Shown: positions 1 to 8,897, numbered from the stretch's first letter. The stretch is DNA of 25,500 nucleotides from JAVMKJ01 sp031732875 (GCA_031732875.1 JAVMKL010000159.1:1-25500), one strand, 5' to 3'. The notes: generated from the letters alone by a model not told the origin. Made by a program: numbers and translations.

Positions 1-1649
1 TGATCCAGCGGCTCGACTACATCCGCGATCTGGGGTTCACCGCCATCTGGATCACTCCGCCGGTGGAAAACCGCAGCGGTCTCGATTACCACGGCTACCA
101 CGCCTACGACTGGACGCGGATCGATCCCCGGCTGGAATCGCTGGACGCCACCTATCAGGATCTGATCGACGAGGCGCACCAGCGTGGCATCAAGATCATT
201 CAGGATGTGGTGGTCAACCATTCCTGCCAGTACGGCATTCGCGGCAAGGTCCACATCGACCACCTGCCGATCAAATACTACGTGCCGCAAGGTTCCGAAC
301 AGGGTCGGGTCAACCACGGACCGTATCAAGGTAATCTCGGCAACTACGCCTGGCCGAACCGCGACGATATCGATAACCCGGTTGCCCCGGAATGGTATCG
401 GGAACGGCACGCCATGGACCCGGAAGGCAAGGTTCCACTGGTGGACCCCAAAACCGGCGAGACCGTGCCCAAGCCCGGCTACAACCCTGGCCGTTTCTTC
501 GGCATCGACGCCAACAACCTTGACCCCGAATGGTACATGCAGCACGGCTTTATCTGCGGCGGCGACTGGGAAAGCGCGGCGGTGCAGTTGAAACATATCG
601 CCGGCGACTGTATCAACCTCGCCACCGACCGTCAGAACGTCAAGGATTATCTGATCGGTTCCATCAACCGCTATCTCGACATGGGGGTGGATGCCTTACG
701 CATCGATACGGTCAAGCACGTCCCGCGCGATAACCTGCTGGAATACGTCAACGCCTGGAAAGCCCATAAGCCGGGGCTGTTCGTGTTCGGCGAAAATCTG
801 GTGAAAGGTTACGGCTTTGGCGATCTGGGCGGCGGAGACAACGGTCCGTCCTTCATCCGTCCGTGGTGGTATACCCGACTGGGTCACGATCCGCGCGATC
901 CGAATTCCGGCGGCGACTCCGGTTTCGCGGTGCTGGATTTCGGCTTGTTCTCCACCTTCCGCGACAATCTCAGCCGGGGCAGCTTCGGCGGCGTCAAGGC
1001 CGTGTTGGACATGGACTGGATTTTCGGCAACGCCTCAACCCTGGTCACCTTCCTGCAAAACCATGACGTCGGCCCGGACAACGACTTTCGGTTCCGTTTC
1101 AAGGGCGAGCAGTGGATGGCGGCGGCGGCCTACAACCTGCTGTGGACGGTGCGCGGCATTCCCTGCCTGTACTACGGCGAGGAAATCGAGTTCATGAAGG
1201 GCGCGCCGCAGGATGTGATCGGCAACGACGACACCCTGGACACTACCGGCCGCGCCTATTTCGGCGATCATCTGAACGATGATCGGATCGGTCAGACCCA
1301 AAGCCATCCCCTCTACCAGCACATCAAGCGGCTGAATCAAATCCGTCGCGCTATCCCCGCCCTGCAAAAAGGGCCGATGAGCCAGGTCAACGAGTGGGGC
1401 AGCGGCATCAGCTTTGTCCGCGACCATAACTACGGCGAAAGCTACGTCGTGGTGGGGCTGACCATCGGCGGCGGACAGGACATCAGCGTGGGCAACCTCC
1501 GTAACGGGGTTTACCGCGACGCCGTGACCGGCAACGAGATCACCGTCCACCACGGCGGCATGTCCTTCCACGTACAGGCCAACTCCGCTGGCATCTACGT
1601 GCTCGATGGGCCAGGCAAGATCGGGATGGATGGGGCGTATTTGCGGTAG
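1..1649 (+). CDS. GH13 alpha-amylase-family glycosidase, 5'-truncated by window edge
   Basis: The frame is open from base 3 (IQRLDYIRDLGFTAIWITPP...) to the TAG at 1647-1649, so the true start lies upstream and the N-terminus is missing. The product is a (beta/alpha)8-barrel glycoside hydrolase or transglycosylase of family GH13 acting on alpha-glucans. Visible family motifs are the DVVVNH region I, DALRIDTVKHV with the nucleophile Asp (codon 705-707), FGENL with the acid/base Glu (codon 792-794), and FLQNHD with the transition-state Asp (codon 1065-1067). GIPCLYYGEEIEF follows, then a beta-rich C-terminal domain ending SFHVQANSAGIYVLDG. All three catalytic residues are present, so the enzyme should be active. 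Hydrolase versus transferase specificity cannot be told from motifs. A decayed copy of its C-terminus occurs at 5766-5861. Confidence 0.9.
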   Translation, partial: IQRLDYIRDLGFTAIWITPPVENRSGLDYHGYHAYDWTRIDPRLESLDATYQDLIDEAHQRGIKIIQDVVVNHSCQYGIRGKVHIDHLPIKYYVPQGSEQGRVNHGPYQGNLGNYAWPNRDDIDNPVAPEWYRERHAMDPEGKVPLVDPKTGETVPKPGYNPGRFFGIDANNLDPEWYMQHGFICGGDWESAAVQLKHIAGDCINLATDRQNVKDYLIGSINRYLDMGVDALRIDTVKHVPRDNLLEYVNAWKAHKPGLFVFGENLVKGYGFGDLGGGDNGPSFIRPWWYTRLGHDPRDPNSGGDSGFAVLDFGLFSTFRDNLSRGSFGGVKAVLDMDWIFGNASTLVTFLQNHDVGPDNDFRFRFKGEQWMAAAAYNLLWTVRGIPCLYYGEEIEFMKGAPQDVIGNDDTLDTTGRAYFGDHLNDDRIGQTQSHPLYQHIKRLNQIRRAIPALQKGPMSQVNEWGSGISFVRDHNYGESYVVVGLTIGGGQDISVGNLRNGVYRDAVTGNEITVHHGGMSFHVQANSAGIYVLDGPGKIGMDGAYLR

Positions 1650-1666
1650 AAAGATGGTTCGGCGTG

Positions 1667-1690
1667 CCCTCTTCCGCGAATGGAAGAGGG
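1667..1690 (+). terminator. 9-bp perfect hairpin after the GH13 gene
   Basis: CCCTCTTCC (1667-1675) and GGAAGAGGG (1682-1690) are perfect inverted repeats around a 6-nt loop, 17 nt after the GH13 stop. No T-tract follows, so this is not a canonical intrinsic terminator. It may be a 3'-end-stabilising hairpin or a rho-assisted stop. The ATG at 1680 lies in its loop, which argues against that codon as the start of the next gene. Confidence 0.5.
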
Positions 1691-1703
1691 CTGGAGTGAG
1701 GCG

Positions 1704-4700
1704 ATGATACGGATTCCTCGTCGCGTCAAAATGATTCCCGATCCGAAGAGCGGATCGGTCGAAAATCCGATAGAAAATCTGGCCGGCTTTCGCCCCGACA
1801 CCGCATGGGTATTGCTCGGTGAACCCGGTGCCGGAAAAACGACGGCGTTTCAAATGGAAGCCGAGGCGACCGACGGGCAATATCTGCGCATCGAAGAGTT
1901 CATCCATCTCGACATCGACCCCAAATGGCGAGAAAAGACGCTGTTTCTCGACGGTCTTGACGAGGTGCGTGCTGGTAGTAGCGGCGACAGCATCCTTTTA
2001 CACCTTCGCCAACGATTGGAGCATTTAGGAAAGCCCTCATTCCGCATCGCTTGTCGGGCCGCTGATTGGTATGGATCGACGGATCGCGCTGACATTGAAG
2101 CCGCTTCGCCCGATAGCAAGATCACCGTACTGCTGCTCGAACCTCTACGCCACGAAGACATTCTCCGCATTCTGCACGAAAACCACGGTGTCACCGACCC
2201 GCAAACTTTTGTAGACGAGGCTGAAAAGCGCGGTATTGCCGATTTTCTCGACAACCCGCAAACACTCGAACTATTGGTTGCAGCGGTGAGTGGGGGGCAA
2301 TGGCCGAAAACACGCGACGAGACTTACCAACTCGCTTGCGAGAAAATGGCGACTGAGGCCAACAAGCGCCATCGCGATAAAAAGCGCGGTGTACTGCTTT
2401 CCGCCGAGAAAGTGCTCGATGCCGCTGGGCAACTTTGTGCCGTGTTGCTTTTATCCGACAAGACGGGCATTGCCCTTGATCGAGAAAACGCCACCGAACG
2501 CTTTCCCGAACTCGCCGACTATGCTCCGCCCAACAATGAGGCTGCACGTCAAGCGATTGGTAGCAAACTATTCCGTCCCGAGGGTGAAGAGCGCGTCGTT
2601 CCAAGCCACCGTAGCATCGCGGAATATCTGGCGGCCCGCTGGCTGGGGCGACGAATCGACAGAGAGGGATTGCCACAGCGGCGCGTATTGAATCATCTGC
2701 TTGGCGCGGATGGTGGGGTCGTCGCCGGATTGCGCGGCCTTTTCGGCTGGCTCGCGCTGCATTGCCTGAGCGCACGGACGTGCTTGATCGACGCCGACCC
2801 GCTGACAGTCATCGTTTATGGCGATGCCAAACCGATGTCGGGCGCTGACAAGCGCCGCATTCTTGCGGGACTACGCCGCGAAGCAGAATGTTACCCGCCT
2901 TTTCGCCAGGATGGGTGGATGACAGCGCACCTCTTTGGCGCACTTGCCGATGCGGAACTGCGCGACGAATTTTTATCCATCCTGCAAGCGCCCGAACGCG
3001 ATATCGCCAGTCAAGTTCTTGCTGATTGTGTCCTCGATATCCTTGCCTACAGCGAAGCACAACCTGAATTCGCACCGATCTTGCTCGATATTGTCCGCGA
3101 TGAAACCCGATGGCCGGTCTTGAGAAAAGATGCTCTCAAAGCTTGGCTCAAATTATCGGCTAACCCGAAGGAAGCACTGAACCTACTTGATGATGTGAAT
3201 GGAGGGCACATAGCTGACAGTGATGATGAGTTAGCCGGTTTGCTGCTGAGTCATCTTCATCCGGCGCACCTTGACCCAACAACGCTGTTGCAGCACCTGC
3301 ACAAACCGAAAAACCCAAATCTATTGGGTAGCTATTTTATGTTCTGGGAGCATCAACTACCGCAAGAAATCTGCTTGGAAAATCTGCTGATTCTGCTTGA
3401 CAAATTGGTGGATCACCCGGCGTTTATATCGCGCGATCCCGATGAAGATCGCCTCGAACGCATAGCAAGCAAACTTCTCGTTCAGGGTATCGTGTCATAT
3501 GGCGATCTCATTACTGATGACGACCTGTTCGTTTGGCTGGGGATTGGTAGCGATGAGCACGGTTATTTTCAGAGGCTAAAGACCGAACACCAGGCGATTT
3601 CAGATTGGTTGAGTGCACGACCAGAACGCTACAAATCCTTGCTGGCGCTTTGCTTTAGACGATGCGGGCAGCATGAGCATCCATTAAACTGTGTCTACGG
3701 TCAGTTAATGCGACTACACGGTGCAACACCTCCCGAAGATATTGGCCTTTGGCACTTCACGCAAGTTGATTTGACCGATAACGACACTTCCGCCATGGAA
3801 CATTTTGGTCGAGCGGTACGTACTCTCATCGATGGACACGGCTCCTCTGGGCTATCACTCGAGCTTCTTGAAGCATGGGCTACTACTCACCCTGAACGGA
3901 AACAATGGCTTGATTGCCTGCTTGTCAATGAGATTCCCGACTGGCGAACCGAGGTAGCAGAAAGAAAAATAGCCAGAAAACAAAAGAGTATTGAGAGCAA
4001 GAGAAAACGCACCATCGAGGTGATGCAATATCTCTCAGCGATTCGCACAGGTACCGTGCGCGTCGACCTGATGCACCAATTTGCTGGCGTGTGGAAAGGT
4101 TATTTCAGCGACATCCCAGGCGAAAATCACATGGAGCGTTTCGGCAATTACTGTGAAAACGGAAGTGAGATTCTGGAAATTGCCCAAGCTGGATTTCGAC
4201 TCTGTCCTGAACGCGCAAATTTGCCGACAGTCGAAGAAATCATCGACCTCCATCTTAAGCAAAGAGAACATTTAATCCGCCTCCCTTGCCTCATTGGTAT
4301 GGAATTGCGCTGGCAGAATGGGCTGGAAGAAATCGAGAATCTTTCCGATGAAGCCCTACGCAAAATGATTGCTTTCCGCCTGACTTATGGTTTCGAAAGT
4401 ACGCCAGATTGGTTCGTGTACTTGGTGCAACGACGTGCAGATCTGGTTGCAGAAGTGCTGATCGCCTACGCAAGCGCAGCCCTGCGAGCCGGAAAGGAAC
4501 ATATCGACAGTATTCATCCCCTTGCAGACGATCCCAAATACCGCACTGTAGCAGCTTTGACAGCGCCAAGCCTGCTTGAAAGTTTCCCAGTAAGCGCACA
4601 AATGGGCCAATTGTATTATCTGAAAAGTTTGCTCAAAGCTGCGCTGCGTTATACGCCAGAAATCCTGCAACTACTTATCGGAACAAAGCTGGGCATGAAA

Positions 4701-5744
4701 GATATGGATATCGCCCAGCAAGTCTATTGGTACGCTGCCGCCATGTTATTAAATCCGACGCAGAATGAAGCCGCACTTTGGCATTATGTCGGCGAATCGG
4801 AAGCGTATATAAAATATCTATCCGACTTTATGGGTAATTCTGGAGGTTTTTATCTTCCAGCAGGGAGTCTTGGTAGGTTGATTGAAGCGATTGCACCGCA
4901 TGCAGAACTCGGTTGGGAGAGAAATAGTGGTGCTCACGATATAACTGAAGCAAGACAACGTGGCGATATCGTGCGTGGCTTCATCAATCGTCTTGGTGCG
5001 ATGCCAACACCCGATGCAGCGCAGGAAATCGAACGCCTGCTTACACAATCCGCGTTGGGAAAGTTGAAATGGTATCTTGAGAGTGCACGCCACCAGCAGA
5101 AACTGCATCAGCGCGAAAACCAGTTTCGTTTTCTGTCGCCGTGCGAGGTCGCGCAGGTGCTTGCCAACCAAGCGCCTACCAGCGTGGCTGATCTGGCGGC
5201 GCTGACGCTGGATCATCTGGACGGCATTGCGAGAGAACTCCGCCAAGAAAATGACGACGGTTTTCGCGCCTTTTGGAATGTCGAAAAAAAGCGACCCACC
5301 AGTCAGCGTGAAGAAAATCTTTGCCGCGACGCGCTGCTAACCCGTTTGCGAGCGCGCTTGTATCCGCTGGGCATCGAGTGCCAACCGGAAGGTGATTACG
5401 CTAACGATAAGCGCGCTGACATTCGCCTCTCATACCGTAACGAGTTCGAGTTGCCCATCGAGATCAAGCGCGATAGCAATGAATCGCTGTGGACCGCGCT
5501 GCGCAATCAACTGGTCGATCAATACGCCATCGCACCGCGAGCTAACCGACACGGTATCTACCTGGTGCTTTGGTTTGGCGGCAAGGGCATACCTTGCGCC
5601 ACGGGTGGAGGTAATAAGCCGCGATCACCGGAAGAGCTACAAGCTCGTTTGGAAGAACAACTCAGCCCAATCGAGCGACGGCGGATCTTTGTGCGGATAC
5701 TGGATGTTAGCTGGCCTACGAAGGGCTCCATATCCGGTCGGTAG
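1704..5744 (+). CDS. NACHT/STAND-type NTPase with C-terminal PD-(D/E)xK nuclease-like domain
   Basis: I take ATG 1704 as the start because GGAG at 1693-1696 is well spaced from it. The in-frame ATG at 1680 lies in a hairpin loop and has no ribosome-binding site. Residues are numbered from 1680. A Walker A GEPGAGKTT (47-55), a Walker B LFLDGLDEV (88-96) and HRSIAEYLAAR (310-320) are typical of NACHT/STAND ATPases. About 850 residues of mostly helical sequence follow, probably repeat-like sensor material, with a charged helix near 758-785. The C-terminal RADIRL...ELPIEIKRD places Asp1247, Glu1261 and Lys1263 as a PD-(D/E)xK nuclease triad, followed by GIYLVLWFGG. Base composition is AT-richer than the flanking genes. 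From the family I infer a cytoplasmic anti-phage or nucleic-acid surveillance role with nuclease output. The effector is at the C-terminus, unlike Avs proteins. The domain call is strong; the function is inference. Confidence 0.85.
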   Translation: MIRIPRRVKMIPDPKSGSVENPIENLAGFRPDTAWVLLGEPGAGKTTAFQMEAEATDGQYLRIEEFIHLDIDPKWREKTLFLDGLDEVRAGSSGDSILLHLRQRLEHLGKPSFRIACRAADWYGSTDRADIEAASPDSKITVLLLEPLRHEDILRILHENHGVTDPQTFVDEAEKRGIADFLDNPQTLELLVAAVSGGQWPKTRDETYQLACEKMATEANKRHRDKKRGVLLSAEKVLDAAGQLCAVLLLSDKTGIALDRENATERFPELADYAPPNNEAARQAIGSKLFRPEGEERVVPSHRSIAEYLAARWLGRRIDREGLPQRRVLNHLLGADGGVVAGLRGLFGWLALHCLSARTCLIDADPLTVIVYGDAKPMSGADKRRILAGLRREAECYPPFRQDGWMTAHLFGALADAELRDEFLSILQAPERDIASQVLADCVLDILAYSEAQPEFAPILLDIVRDETRWPVLRKDALKAWLKLSANPKEALNLLDDVNGGHIADSDDELAGLLLSHLHPAHLDPTTLLQHLHKPKNPNLLGSYFMFWEHQLPQEICLENLLILLDKLVDHPAFISRDPDEDRLERIASKLLVQGIVSYGDLITDDDLFVWLGIGSDEHGYFQRLKTEHQAISDWLSARPERYKSLLALCFRRCGQHEHPLNCVYGQLMRLHGATPPEDIGLWHFTQVDLTDNDTSAMEHFGRAVRTLIDGHGSSGLSLELLEAWATTHPERKQWLDCLLVNEIPDWRTEVAERKIARKQKSIESKRKRTIEVMQYLSAIRTGTVRVDLMHQFAGVWKGYFSDIPGENHMERFGNYCENGSEILEIAQAGFRLCPERANLPTVEEIIDLHLKQREHLIRLPCLIGMELRWQNGLEEIENLSDEALRKMIAFRLTYGFESTPDWFVYLVQRRADLVAEVLIAYASAALRAGKEHIDSIHPLADDPKYRTVAALTAPSLLESFPVSAQMGQLYYLKSLLKAALRYTPEILQLLIGTKLGMKDMDIAQQVYWYAAAMLLNPTQNEAALWHYVGESEAYIKYLSDFMGNSGGFYLPAGSLGRLIEAIAPHAELGWERNSGAHDITEARQRGDIVRGFINRLGAMPTPDAAQEIERLLTQSALGKLKWYLESARHQQKLHQRENQFRFLSPCEVAQVLANQAPTSVADLAALTLDHLDGIARELRQENDDGFRAFWNVEKKRPTSQREENLCRDALLTRLRARLYPLGIECQPEGDYANDKRADIRLSYRNEFELPIEIKRDSNESLWTALRNQLVDQYAIAPRANRHGIYLVLWFGGKGIPCATGGGNKPRSPEELQARLEEQLSPIERRRIFVRILDVSWPTKGSISGR

Positions 5745-5765
5745 TATTTCCTAGCTCAAGAGGAT

Positions 5766-5861
5766 TTCCCCAATTCCTTCCACGTGCGCGGCAACTCCAC
5801 CGGCATCTACGTGCTCGACGGGAAGCGCAGGATTCGGGCGAATCGCAACCTTCAGCGATGA
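5766..5861 (+). pseudogene. Remnant of a second GH13 gene (C-terminal tail only)
   Basis: Directly after the NTPase stop, and by chance in the same frame, the sequence reads SFHVRGNSTGIYVLDGKRRI... to a TGA at 5859-5861. This closely matches the GH13 C-terminus at 1565-1649 (SFHVQANSAGIYVLDGPGKI). At DNA level, 5775-5822 matches 1566-1613 with only a handful of substitutions. There is no start codon, ribosome site or upstream part of the gene. I read it as the stump of a tandem glycosidase paralogue whose body was lost when the NTPase gene arrived. Confidence 0.75.
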
Positions 5862-5963
5862 TGCGGGGTCCAATCGATTCAAGTTCCAGGCTGGATCGCG
5901 ATCGACGAACCGACCGAAGTTCGAAGATAGAGTTCCGGCCATCACTGATGAGAGGTCATGACC

Positions 5964-6830
5964 ATGCGACAACGCGAATTGGGTTCCACCGGATTGACGG
6001 TCAAGGCGATCGGACTGGGCGCCATGCCGCTGTCCATTCAGGGGCGGCCGGATGAGGCGCGGGCGTTCGAGGTGATTGAAGCCTTCGTCGCGGGCGGCGG
6101 CGATTTCATCGATACCGCGAACGTGTACTGCCTGGACGATGACGATATCGGCCATAACGAACGGCTGATCCGACAGGCGCTGGACCGGCTCGGCGCATCC
6201 GACCGGGTGGTGGTCGCCACCAAGGGCGGGCTGCGCCGTCCCGGCGGGGCCTGGGTGGTGGACGGCCATCCGGATTGGCTGCGCCATTCCTGCGAGCAAA
6301 GCCTGAAGGCGCTGAAAGTCGATTGCATCGCCCTGTATCAGCTTCACGCCGTCGATCCCAAGGTGGATCTCCGCCATTCGCTGGACGCGCTGGTCCGGCT
6401 CAAGGAGGAGGGCAAAATTGCCCATCTCGGCCTGTCCAACGTCGGTCCAGCCCAATTGGAGCAGGCGCTGGGCTTCACCGTGATCGCATCGGTGCAGAAT
6501 CACTGCAACGTGTTCGACAAGCGGGATTTCCACAACGGATTGATCGACTTCTGCCGGGCGCGGGGGATCACCTATATCCCCTACAGTCCGGTGGGCGGGC
6601 ATAACAGCCATCGCCGCTTGGTGGAGGACCCGTTGCTGCGGCAACTCTCGAACCAGCATCAGGTCTCGCCCTACCGGGTTGCCTTGGCCTGGCTGCTGCA
6701 CAAGGGTCGTCATATCCTGCCGATTCCCGGCGCGAGCCGGGTCGCCAGCATTCGCGACAGCCTGGGGGCGTTGGACCTAACCTTGAACCCCGACGAGATC
6801 GCCGCCCTCGACCGATTGCCCGATCGGTGA
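5964..6830 (+). CDS. Aldo/keto reductase
   Basis: This is an NAD(P)H-dependent aldo/keto reductase of about 288 residues, cytoplasmic, with unknown carbonyl substrate. It begins MRQRELGSTGLTVKAIGLGAM, the usual AKR N-terminus. The catalytic tetrad is visible as Asp50 and Tyr55 (FIDTANVY), Lys87 (VVATKGG) and His128 (LYQLHAVD). Other AKR landmarks are GKIAHLGLSN, YIPYSPVGG and the cofactor-binding ILPIPGASR near the C-terminus. AGAGG at 5951-5955 is 8 nt from ATG 5964; ATG 5958 is also in frame but only 2 nt from it. The gene is followed by a GC hairpin and the pirin gene on the same strand. Sugar or alcohol oxidoreduction would suit the surroundings, but nothing in the sequence fixes the substrate. 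Confidence 0.9.
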   Translation: MRQRELGSTGLTVKAIGLGAMPLSIQGRPDEARAFEVIEAFVAGGGDFIDTANVYCLDDDDIGHNERLIRQALDRLGASDRVVVATKGGLRRPGGAWVVDGHPDWLRHSCEQSLKALKVDCIALYQLHAVDPKVDLRHSLDALVRLKEEGKIAHLGLSNVGPAQLEQALGFTVIASVQNHCNVFDKRDFHNGLIDFCRARGITYIPYSPVGGHNSHRRLVEDPLLRQLSNQHQVSPYRVALAWLLHKGRHILPIPGASRVASIRDSLGALDLTLNPDEIAALDRLPDR

Positions 6831-6879
6831 ATCGGGCTGTCGCGATCGGTCCTTACGGCATTCCAACCCCCATCCGGAT

Positions 6880-6910
6880 CGCCCCCGACCGGCTTCCCCG
6901 ATCGGGGGCG
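6880..6910 (+). terminator. GC-rich hairpin between AKR and pirin genes
   Basis: CGCCCCCGA (6880-6888) pairs perfectly with TCGGGGGCG (6902-6910) across a 13-nt loop. No T-run follows, so it could be a weak terminator, an attenuator or an mRNA-stability element. It ends just before the pirin ribosome-binding site. Confidence 0.4.
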
Positions 6911-6928
6911 GGACGAGGAGCAACCCGC

Positions 6929-7798
6929 ATGAGCGCCATCCAGCACCTGATTTCACCCAAAGCCAGCGATATCGGCTTTCCCGTCCTGCGGTTGCTACCT
7001 GCGGCCACGGTCCAAGCGGTCGGCCCCTTCGTGTTTTTCGACCATATGGGTCCGGCGCAATTCGCGGTCGAGGGGACGGCGGGCGACGTGCGCCCGCATC
7101 CGCACATCGGTCTTGCCACCGTGACCTATCTGTACTCCGGCGCGATGATGCACCGCGACAGTCTGGGCTATGTCCAGCGCATCGAACCCGGCGCGATCAA
7201 TCTGATGGCGGCCGGGCGCGGCATCGTACATTCGGAACGGGTACCGGCCGACGTCCGGGCCGACCGTATTCCGGTGCACGGCATCCAAATTTGGCTGGCT
7301 CTGCCGGCCGAACACGAGGAAATGGCGCCGGCGTTCCACCATTACCCGGCCGAGGCGCTGCCCGCGTTCGAGGCTGAAGGAGCGTCGGTACGGCTGTTGA
7401 TCGGCCAGGCGTTCGGGCTCGCTTCGCCGGTGATGACCTATTCGCCCACCGTGCAGGTCGACGTCGAACTGGCGGCGGGCGCCACGCTGGAATGGCCACC
7501 GGAGTATCCGGAACGAGGGGTCTATGTGGCGGGGGGGCGATTGCTGCTGGACGGAACTGCCATCAAGACCGGACAACTGGCGGTGCTGGAACCCGGCTCG
7601 CCGGCACGGCTGGAAGCCGGAACCACCGCCCGTCTCATGCTGGTGGGCGGCGAACCGCTGGACGGCCGACGCTTCATCTACTGGAATTTCGTGGCCCGTT
7701 CCCGCGAGCGCATCGAGGTGGCCAAGGCCGACTGGGCGGAGAGCCGTTTCGATCCGATCCCGGGCGAGACCGAGTTCATCCCTCCACCGTGGCTTTAG
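6929..7798 (+). CDS. Pirin-family cupin protein
   Basis: The product is a 289-residue bicupin of the pirin family, an iron- or metal-binding protein; some members have quercetin 2,3-dioxygenase or regulatory activity. The start is ATG 6929 with GAGGAG at 6915-6920, 8 nt upstream. An open extension back to 6827 overlaps the AKR gene and has no ribosome site. Metal ligands are visible as His57 and His59 (HPHIGLATVTYL) and His101 and Glu103 (GIVHSE), the same spacing as characterised pirins. The C-terminal half continues as the second cupin domain (GGRLLLDGTAIKTGQLAVLEPG) and ends FIPPPWL. The 3' end overlaps the convergent lacI-type gene by 23 bp. Its physiological role here is unknown. Confidence 0.9.
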   Translation: MSAIQHLISPKASDIGFPVLRLLPAATVQAVGPFVFFDHMGPAQFAVEGTAGDVRPHPHIGLATVTYLYSGAMMHRDSLGYVQRIEPGAINLMAAGRGIVHSERVPADVRADRIPVHGIQIWLALPAEHEEMAPAFHHYPAEALPAFEAEGASVRLLIGQAFGLASPVMTYSPTVQVDVELAAGATLEWPPEYPERGVYVAGGRLLLDGTAIKTGQLAVLEPGSPARLEAGTTARLMLVGGEPLDGRRFIYWNFVARSRERIEVAKADWAESRFDPIPGETEFIPPPWL

Positions 7799-8798
7799 TA
7801 CCTGAACCGGCTTGTTTGCGCATCGCGCTCGAACCGCGCTCCCGCAGTTCCCCACGCAACACCACTCGGCGCACCGACTGGGTCGGGTGGGCGATCCGCT
7901 GTAACAGCAGCTCGATGGCGGCCTGCCCGATATCGTAGGTCGGCTGGGCGATCACGGTGATGCCCGGTTCCACCAGATGGGTCCAGGGCAGATCGTCGAA
8001 GCCGGCCAGAGCGATCTGCTCGGGAAACCTTAAGTGGGCCTCCCGCAGCGCCTCGATCAGCCCGAGCAGGATCAGACCGTTGCTGCCGGCGAGGGCATCG
8101 GGCAACGGCCGGCGACCCACCCACTCTCCAGCCGCCGCGCGGGCGGCATCGACCGTCGCCGGCACGGCTTTGGCCAGCGTTTCCAGTCCATGCGTGGCCA
8201 TGGCCGAAACGTAACCCTCATGCCGTTGCTGGCCGGTGGCGCTGGTCGCGCCGTAGATAAACGCGATTCGCCGGTGGCCCCGTTCAATCAGGCGCGAGGT
8301 CAGGCGGTAGGCCGAATCGACGTTGTCCAGTACCACCGCATCGGCGGCGGTATCGCGGTCGCAGCGGTCGATCAGCACCACCGGAAACGAATAATCGCTC
8401 GGGTGGAAGCGGGCCAGCGTCGGTAGCGTGGGCGACAGAATCACTCCGCTGACGTTTTCATCCCGCATCAGGTCGAGATAGAGCGCCTCCTTCTCCGGGT
8501 CTTCGTCGGCGTTGCAGAGAATGACCCGCATCCGGTTTTGATAGGCCACATCCTCGACCGCGCGGCTGACCTCGGTGAAAAACGGATTGCGGATGTCCGA
8601 GACGATCAGGCCGATGGTATCGGTGCGGCGCGAGCGCAACCGCCGGGCTGCAAGGTCCGGTCGGTAATCCAATGCCTGGACCGCCTCCAACACCCTCTGG
8701 CGGGTTGCTTCGCTCACTCCGGCGTGACCGGCCATCACCCGCGATACTGAAGCCACCGAGACCCCTGCTTGCTTGGCGACATCCTTGATCTGAGCCAT
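7776..8798 (-). CDS. LacI-family transcriptional repressor of sugar-uptake genes
   Basis: This 340-residue regulator has an N-terminal LacI helix-turn-helix (IKDVAKQAGVSVASVSRVM, residues 4-22) and the hinge helix ALDYRPDLAARRLRS. A periplasmic-binding-protein-like ligand domain follows (TIGLIVSDIRNPFF..., ALAGFDDLPW, ITVIAQPTYDIGQAA). The start is supported by GAGGAG on the minus strand about 8 nt upstream. It is divergent from the porin operon. LacI-family members bind palindromes with a central CG, and four such candidates (TGTAAACGATTACA and variants) lie between this gene and the porin, with another before the PTS gene at 24980. I infer autorepression and control of both sugar routes. 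The effector is probably a sugar or sugar phosphate, perhaps a fructose derivative. The 3' end overlaps the pirin gene. Confidence 0.93.
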   Translation of the reverse strand: MAQIKDVAKQAGVSVASVSRVMAGHAGVSEATRQRVLEAVQALDYRPDLAARRLRSRRTDTIGLIVSDIRNPFFTEVSRAVEDVAYQNRMRVILCNADEDPEKEALYLDLMRDENVSGVILSPTLPTLARFHPSDYSFPVVLIDRCDRDTAADAVVLDNVDSAYRLTSRLIERGHRRIAFIYGATSATGQQRHEGYVSAMATHGLETLAKAVPATVDAARAAAGEWVGRRPLPDALAGSNGLILLGLIEALREAHLRFPEQIALAGFDDLPWTHLVEPGITVIAQPTYDIGQAAIELLLQRIAHPTQSVRRVVLRGELRERGSSAMRKQAGSGTKATVEG

Positions 8799-8822
8799 CT
8801 ATGCTTCTCCTCTAGAGTAAAA

Positions 8823-8836
8823 AGTAAACGATTACA
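8823..8836. promoter_or_regulatory. LacI-type operator O1
   Basis: AGTAAACGATTACA matches the perfect site O3 at 13 of 14 positions. It lies 25 nt upstream of the lacI-type start, just past the predicted -10 of that gene, over the expected transcription start. A repressor bound here would block its own gene. Confidence 0.6.
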
Positions 8837-8839
8837 ATC

Positions 8840-8869
8840 ATTATCACACGTCGATGGGTACCCTGTAAA
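8840..8869 (-). promoter_or_regulatory. Predicted promoter of the lacI-type gene
   Basis: Read on the minus strand, TTTACA (8869-8864) is a -35 box and GATAAT (8845-8840) a -10 box, 18 nt apart. The -35 lies inside operator O2 and the start point would fall in O1, an autoregulatory layout. Confidence 0.5.
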
Positions 8870-8877
8870 CGATGACC
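8864..8877. promoter_or_regulatory. LacI-type operator O2 (one degenerate half)
   Basis: TGTAAACGATGACC has one perfect half-site and one degraded half. It covers the predicted -35 of the lacI-type gene and lies 20 nt before the porin -35. Confidence 0.45.
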
Positions 8878-8897
8878 AATTTTTTCATACAAGGTTC

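Noticed and set aside
1704..5744. Type I or type IV restriction subunit
   Set aside because: The ATPase motifs and the HRSIAEYLAAR segment are NACHT/STAND-like, no helicase motifs or methyltransferase are present, and there is no partner gene.
5868..5884. Cra/FruR-like site (CAATCGATTC core) before the aldo/keto reductase
   Set aside because: Only the AATCGATT core matches; outer positions fit neither Cra nor the TGTAAWCGATTACA operator, and no promoter is evident around it.
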